From contig JAJDDS010000328.1 of the NCBI GenBank assembly GCA_029260195.1, positions 1-13,745 of the forward strand: DNA of 13,745 nucleotides, given 5' to 3'. Source of the stretch: Phycisphaerae bacterium (GTDB lineage: Bacteria > Planctomycetota > Phycisphaerae > UBA1845). The notes below the pieces were generated by a model. That model saw nothing but the letters and a program-made list of their open reading frames with translations, was not told the DNA's origin and made no database searches. The position numbers and the translations under genes are program-made. This document shows positions 1 through 6,480 of this stretch, in pieces. Position 1 is the first letter of the stretch, and the number at the start of each line of letters is the position of its first letter.

Positions 1-210
1 GGATTTCGTGGACGGGTTGTTCGGATGCTGACGGTGTTTGCACTCGGTGGTAGCGCGATGCAGGTCAACGGTTGCGACCCGGTGGTTCGGGATAGCCTTC
101 TGGCCGGACTTCAGACGACTGCGAACGCATTGGCGGACACGCTGGTGCAGACGTTCTTCTCGGCGTTGGCTGACGATGACGCCTCGGGCGGTGGCCTGAC
201 GACGACATAG
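1..210 (+). CDS. Small secreted or lipoprotein-like protein, 5' end outside window
   Basis: The frame is open from base 1 to a TAG stop at 208-210. An ATG at 25 would give 61 residues, but the codons before it read GFRGRVVR. A basic stretch followed by the hydrophobic MLTVFALGGSAM looks like the n- and h-regions of a signal peptide, so the real start is probably left of the window. A cysteine follows in NGCDP, which could be a lipobox cysteine or a plain cysteine just after cleavage. The rest is a short amphipathic segment (VRDSLLAGLQTTANALADTL) ending in an acidic, glycine-rich tail. I do not recognise a named family and assign no function. The reading frame and the signal-like start are seen; export to the cell envelope is inference. 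Confidence 0.5.
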   Translation, partial: GFRGRVVRMLTVFALGGSAMQVNGCDPVVRDSLLAGLQTTANALADTLVQTFFSALADDDASGGGLTTT

Positions 211-370
211 ATTCGGGACCCCGCCGGCGCCAGAGCGTGCGGTCCGGCCCGGCGGCATTGGCCCACTTCCATCGCGAAGCAGCCCACGGCGGGCGCATCC
301 CGTTCCGGGTAGCGTGCTCCCACGTCCCGGTGTATCCCGACCTTTGGCGGGGATGGACCGGGACGGGTGA

Positions 371-511
371 GTATGTCTGATCGCCCCGCCGCGCCGGTTC
401 CTTTGCGCCATACCCTACCCTCGAGATCCCGAACGGCTGGAGTCGGGAGTGAGAGCATGCCCACCAGCCACGAATCGCCGCCCCATTTGGGAGGCACCGG
501 AGTGACGACGT
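371..511 (+). repeat. Diverged dispersed repeat, copy 1
   Basis: This stretch aligns almost without gaps to 2401-2539. Shared words in the same order are CTGATCG (377), CGCCGGT (392), TCGGGAGTG (443), GAATC (472) and CCCATT (482). The offset to copy 2 falls only from 2030 to 2027 bases over the length. The minus-strand translations also align with shared spacing of G-DS-L-G, LP-P, RD and KG. Identity is moderate, so this is an old or fast-evolving repeat. It lies about 160 bases after the stop codon of the first gene, in the same orientation as copy 2. Confidence 0.55.
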
Positions 512-996
512 TCGGCATGAAGAAACTTGACCTAATTAGCGAATGAATAGACTTACAAGACTGGCGTGGGCGCGCGTGGCGGTGCCCGCAGTTTTGGGTT
601 GTCAAACATGTCGCCGCCGCGAAAGATCGCAAAGAGGCCACGGTTTCTTGTTGACAGACGCCTAGGGTTCGTGTGAATGGACCGCAGGCGCGGGTTGTGT
701 CTGGAAGAGGACCATTGAAACTGAACAACGAGACGGCGCAAGGCGCTGCGGATAGGCGGGGGGTGTCACATGCTCCTGTAGGCCGGGACTGGTGAGAAGC
801 GACCGCAGGGCCCTGGGCACGCCTCCGCTTTTGCACTCGGTTGTCGAGTCGGGTGGGCTGGCAACTCGGCGTATGGTGAGACGCGCGCCCCCATCGGACC
901 ACACTCAATACTAAACTGCCCGTATGTCAATTCAAACTGCAGTTCCGGACTTTCTCCGCGAACCACAGGTTCCGGTGCCTCAACCACGAATTTTTT

Positions 997-1286
997 CTGG
1001 TTCTCCTCCCAAAAAGTTACTGGTCCGACCCAGACCGCAACCGCTTGCGCCACAACGACTTAACACGCAAACCCTGTCCAGGCCTGCGGATCGGGGCCCT
1101 GTCGGCCGTCGCTCGCCCTGTCCGAGCGCAGCGAGTGGGCGAAGGCCGATAGGGTGGGAGGCAGGCCCGCCTGCGGACGGGCTCCCCGAGGCCCGAACTC
1201 GCCGAAAACCAGTGGAATCAGGCGATTGCGCGCGATTTCGGACACGTAGGCTCTTTCGCCCAGTAACTTTTTGGGAGGAGAACCAG
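997..1286. repeat. 290-bp element bounded by perfect 27-bp inverted repeats
   Basis: Bases 997-1023 and 1260-1286 are exact reverse complements over 27 positions (left arm begins CTGGTTCTCCTCCC; right arm ends GGGAGGAGAACCAG). The interior is GC-rich and palindromic and has no credible gene. ATTTT occurs close outside each arm (990-994 and 1288-1292), but not exactly abutting, so it is only a weak candidate for a target duplication. The right arm ends 24 bases before the start codon at 1311. It could be a small non-autonomous mobile element (MITE type) or, if transcribed through, a long hairpin in the leader of the next gene. The repeat is seen directly; both roles are inference. Confidence 0.75.
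1097..1154. repeat. Palindrome inside the inverted-repeat element
   Basis: Bases 1097-1107 (CCCTGTCGGCC) pair with 1144-1154 (GGCCGATAGGG) over 11 positions with one G-U pair. Inside, CGCTCG (1110-1115) pairs with CGAGCG (1123-1128) around a 7-base loop. No T-run follows on either side, so it does not resemble an intrinsic terminator. Confidence 0.55.
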
Positions 1287-1296
1287 GATTTTACCG

Positions 1297-1302
1297 AAAG
1301 GA
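1297..1302 (+). promoter_or_regulatory. Ribosome-binding site for the secreted protein gene
   Basis: AAAGGA lies 8 bases before the ATG at 1311. It selects this ATG over the in-frame ATG at 1320. It sits just outside the right arm of the 27-bp inverted repeat, so a hairpin formed by the arms would bring a stable stem within about 10 bases of the site. Confidence 0.6.
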
Positions 1303-1310
1303 CATAGACA

Positions 1311-2396
1311 ATGTCAAGCATGAACAGATTCCAGAAACGCGGCTGTTTTCCCGCAGTCGCTGCCGTCACGGCGCTGGCGATCGGTGGGACTGACGCACTG
1401 GGCGGCGGAAAGAAATGCGTCCGGGACGTCTCTTCCACGACCGAGGTCTGCCTAGAGTGGAGTCTCGTCGCCAATCCCGTCGAGGGAACCGACTTCGACG
1501 TCGACTTCTCGGACGCGTCAAACCCCGACATTCAGCTGATTGCCGGCAACCTTGGTTGGATCGTGTCTTCGGAGGTCGTGAGCAGCGGGAATCCCGCGAA
1601 TATCGGCGACCTCAGCCTCGCACCGGACGAGCTCGCCGACGATTTCGAGGTCAAGATCGCCAACGGTGCCGGGGCTGGAGCGGCGAACGTTAGTTCGATA
1701 ATACTGACGGCCACCGACTTTACGGGCTACTCGTCGCTCGACGCCGGGTCGAAGATCACTGGGACTCTCAAGGGTGCATTGACAGTGGTCGAGGATTCCG
1801 GCGGCAATGGCGGCGGCGTCAGATTCACGGTTGATGGCGATGTCACCGGCGTCATGACGGTTCCCAACGCCCGCGGCCTCACCGTGGAGGGCGACATCAC
1901 CGCCGACGTGAGCCTGGGCAAGGGCACCGGCTTTGTCCTCGGCGGGACGTTCAGCGGCGACGACTTCCATGTCGACGACATCACCAACTGGACGCTGCCC
2001 CTGGGGGACGTTGCCAACGCCACGGACGTCTGGGTCGACGACACCATGGACGGCGGCATCATCGAGGTCGATGAGGCGGTTGGCACCGGTGGTCCGGCCG
2101 TCGGGTCCTTCATTGATGAAATGAAGAGCAACTCCGCGCTTCGGGTGGCCTGGGACACCACCGCGGGCTCGACGCCCCTGCCCGACGTCATCTTCGATGG
2201 CTGCATCCGCGTCATGGACGAGGATGGGTCCGGCGATGATGGTGACTTGGATGGTGATATTATCGTGGTTGGCTGTCATTCGACACTCGCCGATCTCAAC
2301 ATCTGCATCGACGGAGCCACCAACGGCAACGTCACCATCACGCAGACCGATTGCGCCAATCAGGTGATTGCCGACTGCGGTACCTGCCCCCCGTAG
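1311..2396 (+). CDS. Secreted acidic, cysteine-containing protein of unknown function
   Basis: The product has 361 residues. Residues 1-31 form a Sec-type signal peptide: basic RFQKR, hydrophobic CFPAVAAVTALAIGG, then TDALG as a likely cleavage region. The mature part is rich in Asp, Gly, Thr and Val. From about 150 to 260 it shows short repeated units of the type G-D-[VI]-T followed by hydrophobic alternation (DGDVTGVMTV, EGDITADVSL), which suggests a beta-solenoid or stacked beta-strand fold. The C-terminal part (298-359) has six cysteines (298, 322, 332, 348, 356, 359) and an Asp-rich loop at 303-316 that could bind calcium. C36 and C47 are at the mature N-terminus, so the total of eight is compatible with disulfides outside the cytoplasm. 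No enzyme motif is visible and I do not recognise the family. A surface or periplasmic structural or binding role is inference. The start is set by AAAGGA 8 bases upstream. Confidence 0.8.
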   Translation: MSSMNRFQKRGCFPAVAAVTALAIGGTDALGGGKKCVRDVSSTTEVCLEWSLVANPVEGTDFDVDFSDASNPDIQLIAGNLGWIVSSEVVSSGNPANIGDLSLAPDELADDFEVKIANGAGAGAANVSSIILTATDFTGYSSLDAGSKITGTLKGALTVVEDSGGNGGGVRFTVDGDVTGVMTVPNARGLTVEGDITADVSLGKGTGFVLGGTFSGDDFHVDDITNWTLPLGDVANATDVWVDDTMDGGIIEVDEAVGTGGPAVGSFIDEMKSNSALRVAWDTTAGSTPLPDVIFDGCIRVMDEDGSGDDGDLDGDIIVVGCHSTLADLNICIDGATNGNVTITQTDCANQVIADCGTCPP

Positions 2397-2400
2397 GACG

Positions 2401-2539
2401 GATGTGCTGATCGGCCTCCGCGCCGGTCCCTTCACGCGCTGCCTTCGCTCCCGGTCTCTAGAGGACGGGATCGGGAGTGGAGTCACGCCATTCAGCCTGG
2501 AATCACAACCCATTAGGGATGCGCCCACCGACGGCGCAT
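2401..2539 (+). repeat. Diverged dispersed repeat, copy 2
   Basis: This is the counterpart of 371-511, beginning four bases after the stop codon at 2394-2396. Matching words are CTGATCG (2407), CGCCGGT (2421), TCGGGAGTG (2471), GAATC (2500) and CCCATT (2509). It ends in a perfect hairpin, ATGCGCC (2519-2525) with GGCGCAT (2533-2539) and a 7-base loop. Copy 1 lacks this hairpin. No T-run follows, so intrinsic termination is not supported. Its place right after a gene would suit a 3' untranslated or mRNA-stabilising element, which is inference. Confidence 0.55.
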
Positions 2540-2671
2540 TGCGGCGAGCGTGCTTGACACGTTCTCCGGCGCGTGGACAATTATGCGCGCGCCGTTGCGG
2601 GATGCGGCGTCCAGAGTTGGTTTCTAAATTGAGCATTTTCGCGCGCGTTCCGCGCACCTGTGAGGTGAATG

Positions 2672-4159
2672 ATGAGCACAACGACCGCAATCAGTCCGCC
2701 CGAAGTCAAACTGACGAAAAACCTGATCAATGGCGAGTGGTGTGACGCGGCCGGCGGAGGGACGTTCGAGACGTTCAATCCAGCCACCGGCGAACCCATT
2801 GCGAGGGTGGCGGAGGGCGCCAAGGAAGACGTCGAACAGGCCGTGGGCGCGGCGCGACAAGCGCTGGAGTCCGGTCCCTGGTCGAAGATGAGCGCCCGCG
2901 ATCGCGGCAAGTGCCTGTACAAGCTAGCCGACCTGGTGGATCAGAACGCGGCGAGGCTGGCGGCGCTTGAGGTGCTCAACAACGGCAAGCCGGTCATGGA
3001 AGTACAACACGCCGACGTCCCGCTCGTGGCTGAGACGTTTCGGTATTTCGCCGGTTGGGCAGACAAGATCACCGGCGACACGATTCCCGTGGACCGGACG
3101 ATGGGGAACTTCTTCTGCTACACACGGCGCGAGCCGGTGGGTGTTTGCGGTCAGATCATCCCCTGGAATTTCCCGATGCTCATGGCGGCTTGGAAGTGGG
3201 GTCCGGCGCTGGCGTGCGGAAACACGATCGTGCTCAAGCCGGCCGAGCAGACGCCGCTGACAGCGCTGGCGATGGGTGAATTGGCGATGGAAGCGGGCTT
3301 TCCACCCGGCGTGATCAACATTGTCAACGGCTTCGGCGAGACCGCGGGCGATGCGCTGGTTCGGCATCCGGGCGTCGATAAGATCGCGTTCACCGGCGAG
3401 TACAAGACGGCGCAGATCATCAATCGGAACGCAGCCGATACGCTCAAGCGGACGACGTTCGAGCTGGGTGGCAAGAGCCCGAGCGTGGTGTTCGCCGACG
3501 CGGACCTCGATCAGGCCGTGCGCGGCGCCATGACCGGAATCTTCTTTAATCAAGGAGAGGTGTGTTGTGCCGGCAGCCGGCTATTCGTCGAGGAGTCAAT
3601 CCACGACGAGTTCGTCGACAAGTTCAAGACCGCCGCCGAGAAGCGGCGCCTGGGCGATCCGTTCGACCCGAAGACGCACCAGGGGGCGCAGGTGTCGCAG
3701 GAGCAATTCGACAAGGTGCTCAAGTATGTCGACATCGGCAAGAACGAAGACGGCGCCACCTGCGTGACCGGCGGCGAACGGTTCGGTGATAAGGGCTGGT
3801 TCGTTAAGCCGACGATCTTCACCGGCGTTCGCAACGACATGCGAATCGCACAGGAGGAGATCTTCGGGCCGGTAGTGTCAGTGCTGAAGTTCAGCGAGAT
3901 GGGCGACGTGATCAAGCAGGCCAACATGACGATGTACGGATTGGCGGCTGCGGTTTGGACGCAGGATATCACCAAGGCGTTCGCGATCGCGGACGGTGTT
4001 CGCGCGGGGACGGTGTGGGTGAACTGCTACAACACGTTCGATCCAGCCGCACCGTTCGGCGGATACAAGTTCAGCGGGCATGGCCGTGAAAATGGCAAGG
4101 CCGCGCTTGAGGCGTACAGCGAGATCAAGACAGTGTGGGTGAACCTCGGGAAGCGCTAG
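2672..4159 (+). CDS. NAD(P)-dependent aldehyde dehydrogenase
   Basis: This belongs to the aldehyde dehydrogenase superfamily (ALDH1/2 and betaine-aldehyde-type class), which oxidises aldehydes to carboxylic acids in the cytoplasm. Counting from the ATG at 2669, residues 165-169 are PWNFP with the oxyanion-hole Asn167. K190 is in VLKPAE, the general base E265 is in FELGGK, and the nucleophile C299 is in GEVCCAGS. E397 in EEIFGPV binds the nicotinamide ribose. Length (495-496) is normal. One oddity is the coenzyme loop, usually FTGSTxxG, which here reads FTGEYKTA (241-248). Two ATG codons are adjacent (2669 and 2672). GAGG at 2662-2665 is 3 bases from the first and 6 from the second, so I prefer 2672. 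The gene appears to stand alone. Its substrate cannot be told from sequence. Confidence 0.93.
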   Translation: MSTTTAISPPEVKLTKNLINGEWCDAAGGGTFETFNPATGEPIARVAEGAKEDVEQAVGAARQALESGPWSKMSARDRGKCLYKLADLVDQNAARLAALEVLNNGKPVMEVQHADVPLVAETFRYFAGWADKITGDTIPVDRTMGNFFCYTRREPVGVCGQIIPWNFPMLMAAWKWGPALACGNTIVLKPAEQTPLTALAMGELAMEAGFPPGVINIVNGFGETAGDALVRHPGVDKIAFTGEYKTAQIINRNAADTLKRTTFELGGKSPSVVFADADLDQAVRGAMTGIFFNQGEVCCAGSRLFVEESIHDEFVDKFKTAAEKRRLGDPFDPKTHQGAQVSQEQFDKVLKYVDIGKNEDGATCVTGGERFGDKGWFVKPTIFTGVRNDMRIAQEEIFGPVVSVLKFSEMGDVIKQANMTMYGLAAAVWTQDITKAFAIADGVRAGTVWVNCYNTFDPAAPFGGYKFSGHGRENGKAALEAYSEIKTVWVNLGKR

Positions 4160-4227
4160 GCGGTTGGCCTGCGTTCGGTGACGAGCGTGCCCGTGGGCGA
4201 AGCCCGAAGCCGGCGGAGTGATGCGTA

Positions 4228-4312
4228 TGGGCGAGGCGGGACTCGAACCCGCACGTCCCTATCGGGACAGGGGATTTTAAGTCCCCAGCGTCTGCCATTC
4301 CGCCACTCGCCC
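4228..4312 (-). tRNA. tRNA-Leu (anticodon UAA)
   Basis: The minus strand folds as a class II tRNA of 85 bases. The acceptor stem GGGCGAG pairs with CTCGCCC, followed by discriminator A. The anticodon stem GGGGA/TCCCC encloses the loop CTTAAAA, giving anticodon TAA. The long variable arm has a GTCCC/GGGAC stem, and the T arm carries GGTTCGAGTCC. The long variable arm and discriminator A73 fit leucine. CCA is not encoded, since the discriminator is followed by TAC. It reads UUA and UUG codons and lies between aldehyde dehydrogenase and polX, opposite to both. Confidence 0.95.
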
Positions 4313-4347
4313 GGGGGTCCGCCGCATCGAAGACGTCCGGGGGCACG

Positions 4348-4376
4348 ATTCTCGCCCAAATCCCACACCGGGGCAA
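4348..4376 (-). promoter_or_regulatory. Candidate sigma-70-type promoter for tRNA-Leu
   Basis: On the minus strand, TTGCCC (4376-4371) and GAGAAT (4353-4348) are 17 bases apart, each matching four of six consensus positions. Transcription would begin near 4341, leaving a leader of about 29 bases before the mature tRNA 5' end at 4312. Position and spacing are right, but the -10 box has G at its first base, so this is tentative. Confidence 0.4.
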
Positions 4377-4514
4377 TCTGGATCGCTCGAGCGGCGGGCT
4401 GATGGCGCGGGCATCGGACCGCCCCCTCGGCGGTTCATGGCCGCGCTGCGATTGGCCATGCCACCCGCGGGGCCAGTCGGGTGAACCCGCAAGGTCCACA
4501 TCAACGGCGTTGTC

Positions 4515-6236
4515 ATGATTAACGGCGAACTGGCGCAGGCGTTCAACCGAATCGCGGATCTGATGGAAATCCGGGGGACAGACGGGTTTCGTGTCAATTC
4601 CTATCGCCGGGTCGCGCGATTCTTGAAGTCCCATCCCGAAGACATCGCGGTGGCCGCGGCGGAGAAGCGGCTGACCAAGCTGCCGGGGATTGGCAAGGGA
4701 ATCGCAGCCAAGATCGAGCAGTACGTGGAATCGGGCCGGATCGACGCGCTCGACGAACTGGAAGCGAGTCTCCCGCCGGGGCTGCCGGATCTGTTGCGCA
4801 TACAGAGTCTGGGTCCAAAGAAGATCGCGCTGGTTCATGACCAGTTGGGCGTCGGGGGGCTGGACGATCTCAAACGCGTGATCGAGTCGGGTGAGTTGGC
4901 GGAGCTGGCCGGGTTCGGCGCAGTGACCGCGAAGAAACTGGCTGAGGGGATCGCGTTCGTGGAGACATCGGGCGAGCGGACGCCGCTGGGAATCGCGCTG
5001 CCGATCGCGGAGGCGATGGCCGACGCGGTTCGGGCGATCGCGGGAGTGGGGCGGGTGGACATCGCAGGATCGCTACGGCGGGGGGACGAGACGATCGGGG
5101 ATATCGATCTGCTGTGCGAGAGCGATTCGGGTGAGCGGATCGTTGGGGTGTTCACGGAGCAGGATGGCGTATCGCGGGTGCTGGCGAGCGGGAAGACGAA
5201 GGGTGCGATCACGGTAGCGTCCGAGCGCGGTCGGGAACTGCAAATCGATCTTCGGGTCGTGCGGACGGAATCGTACGGGGCGGCGCTACAGTATTTCTCC
5301 GGGTCAAAGGCGCACAACGTTCGGCTGCGCGAGATCGCGGTTCGCAACAAGCTGCGTCTGAACGAATATGGACTGTACGAAGGCGAGCGTCGGGTGGCGG
5401 GCGAAACGGAGGAGTCGATCTACGCGGCGTTGGGGTTGCCGTTCGTCCCGCCGGAGATTCGGGAGGATCGCGGGGAGTTTGATCTCGATGAGACGCCATC
5501 GCTGGTGTCTGTCGGAGACATTCGGGGCGATCTACATCTGCATACAACCGCCAGCGACGGGCGATGCACAATCGACGAGATGGCCGAGGAAGCCAAACGT
5601 CTTGGCTATGAGTACATCGCGGTGACGGATCATTCCAGGAGTTCGGCGATCGCCAATGGCCTGAGCGATGAGCGGATGCTTGAGCACCTGGAGACGGTTC
5701 GTTCAGCCGACGCGCGGATTGAGGGGATGAAGGTGTTTACCGGATGCGAGTGCGACATCCTGGCCGACGGTTCGTTGGACTATTCGGACGAGATACTCGC
5801 TGCGTGCGACGTCGTGGTCGCCAGCATTCACGCCCGTCACACGCGGGGAAGAACCTCGCCGACGGAGCGACTGCTGCGAGCGATCGCGCATCCATCCGTA
5901 CACATCATCGGGCACGCGACGGGGCGACTGATCCAACGTCGGCCGGCGATGGACATCGACATGGCCGCGATCGTCGGGGCGGCGTCGGAACACGGGACGG
6001 CGCTGGAAGTGAACGCGTCCTGGCAGCGTTTGGATTTGAAGGACCTCGACGTTCGAAGGGCGGTGGAGGCGGGGGTGATGTTGGCGATCAACACGGACAG
6101 CCACCACGTCGACGGGTACGGCCAGATACGGTTGGGGGTGATGACGGCGCGACGTGGATGGGCGCGGCCGGGGAACATTCTCAACACGCGACATCTGAGA
6201 GACGTCGAATCGTGGCTCCGTCGCGCCGAGCAGTGA
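4515..6236 (+). CDS. polX: DNA polymerase/3'-5' exonuclease PolX with PHP domain
   Basis: This 573-residue protein has the full bacterial PolX layout: an N-terminal polymerase X core and a C-terminal PHP phosphoesterase. Residues 1-45 match the family N-terminus (FNRIADLMEIRG, then YRRVARFL). Helix-hairpin-helix DNA-binding motifs lie at 55-66 (KLPGIGKGIAAK) and near 98-103. The nucleotidyltransferase site has GSLRR (185-189), D196 and D198 in GDIDLL, and D245. YFSGS (260-264) is the sugar-selection loop motif. The PHP domain retains all expected metal ligands: H341, H343, D348, H373, E412, H439, H467, D528 and H530. PolX fills short gaps and trims 3' ends in base-excision repair, so both activities should be intact. 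There is no clear Shine-Dalgarno site near the ATG; the start rests on alignment with the family N-terminus. Confidence 0.95.
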   Translation: MINGELAQAFNRIADLMEIRGTDGFRVNSYRRVARFLKSHPEDIAVAAAEKRLTKLPGIGKGIAAKIEQYVESGRIDALDELEASLPPGLPDLLRIQSLGPKKIALVHDQLGVGGLDDLKRVIESGELAELAGFGAVTAKKLAEGIAFVETSGERTPLGIALPIAEAMADAVRAIAGVGRVDIAGSLRRGDETIGDIDLLCESDSGERIVGVFTEQDGVSRVLASGKTKGAITVASERGRELQIDLRVVRTESYGAALQYFSGSKAHNVRLREIAVRNKLRLNEYGLYEGERRVAGETEESIYAALGLPFVPPEIREDRGEFDLDETPSLVSVGDIRGDLHLHTTASDGRCTIDEMAEEAKRLGYEYIAVTDHSRSSAIANGLSDERMLEHLETVRSADARIEGMKVFTGCECDILADGSLDYSDEILAACDVVVASIHARHTRGRTSPTERLLRAIAHPSVHIIGHATGRLIQRRPAMDIDMAAIVGAASEHGTALEVNASWQRLDLKDLDVRRAVEAGVMLAINTDSHHVDGYGQIRLGVMTARRGWARPGNILNTRHLRDVESWLRRAEQ

Positions 6237-6268
6237 GCCGATAGCCGAGGCGGCGCTCTTCATCGAGC

Positions 6269-6331
6269 GTCATGCTGAGCGAAGCGCCCACCCGCCTACG
6301 TGACGAGATTCCTCCGTTCGCTCGGAATGAC
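6269..6331. repeat. REP-like interspersed palindrome
   Basis: GTCATGCTGAGCGAAGCG (6269-6286) and CGTTCGCTCGGAATGAC (6315-6331) form an imperfect inverted repeat around a 28-base centre. From general knowledge, sequences built on GTCATnCTGAGCGAAGCG paired with CGCTCnGAATGAC are common extragenic palindromes in many bacterial genomes. This copy lies just after polX, in the gap between convergent genes, as expected for such elements. No gene is encoded here. Confidence 0.6.
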
Positions 6332-6393
6332 ATCGTTCAGCAGTTCCTTCGGGAGATGGTGGCGATGCGGCTGGCGGACGGCGTTGTCATGTC

Positions 6394-6437
6394 AAAAAAC
6401 AACGGCAGGCCGTGGGTGAAACACCCCGGCCCGCCGT
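6394..6437 (-). terminator. Intrinsic terminator of the flagellin gene
   Basis: Read on the minus strand, bases 6437-6402 form a 36-base hairpin. Its arms pair over 16 positions, including one G-U pair and one bulged A, with a TTT loop. It is followed after two bases by a run of six T (6399-6394 complement). It lies 44 bases after the flagellin stop codon. A second, A/T-richer hairpin sits between it and the stop (6442-6451 with 6459-6467). There is no T-run on the plus side, so it should not serve polX. Confidence 0.85.
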
Positions 6438-6441
6438 GTAA

Positions 6442-6467
6442 GGAAAAGGCTCCCCTCTAGCTTTTCC
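6442..6467 (-). other. Second hairpin directly after the flagellin stop
   Basis: GGAAAAGGCT (6442-6451) pairs with AGCTTTTCC (6459-6467) over nine positions with one bulged G and a 7-base loop. On the flagellin mRNA it comes before the main terminator stem. It could protect the 3' end of an abundant message, which is inference. Confidence 0.45.
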
Positions 6468-6480
6468 GTGACTCCGGTTG

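Larger units (their letters stand above)
211..1310. other. 1.1 kb spacer without a convincing gene
   Basis: Both strands contain open frames here, but none looks like a protein: they are rich in Arg, Pro and Ser, lack domains, and overlap each other. The spacer instead holds a diverged dispersed repeat (371-511), an inverted-repeat element (997-1286) with an internal palindrome, and the ribosome-binding site of the next gene. A local drop in GC occurs around 520-560. A TTGACC at 527 and a TTGACA at 651 resemble -35 boxes, but neither has a good -10 box at normal spacing, so I do not call promoters. A 7-bp GC-rich stem (221-227 with 249-255) lies just after the first gene but has no T-run. Confidence 0.6.

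Noticed and set aside
221..255. GC-rich stem after the first gene as a terminator
   Set aside because: The 7-bp stem has a 21-base loop and no T-run follows.
111..908. Minus-strand open frame of 265 codons in the first spacer
   Set aside because: Its composition is unlike a protein (high Arg, Pro, Ser, Thr), it has no motif or start signal, and it spans the repeat region.
924..1307. Plus-strand open frame of 127 codons through the inverted-repeat element
   Set aside because: The repeated VTFWEENQ seen in this frame and in a minus-strand frame (766-1053) is only the translation of the two inverted-repeat arms. No other protein-like signal is present.
1518..2690. Long minus-strand open frame of 390 codons
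   Set aside because: It is antisense to the secreted-protein gene. It has no domain, is rich in Arg, Gly and Pro, and the plus-strand product has a signal peptide and ribosome-binding site.
6272..6460. 62-codon open frame between polX and flagellin
   Set aside because: It runs over the REP-like palindrome and the flagellin terminator and has no start signal.
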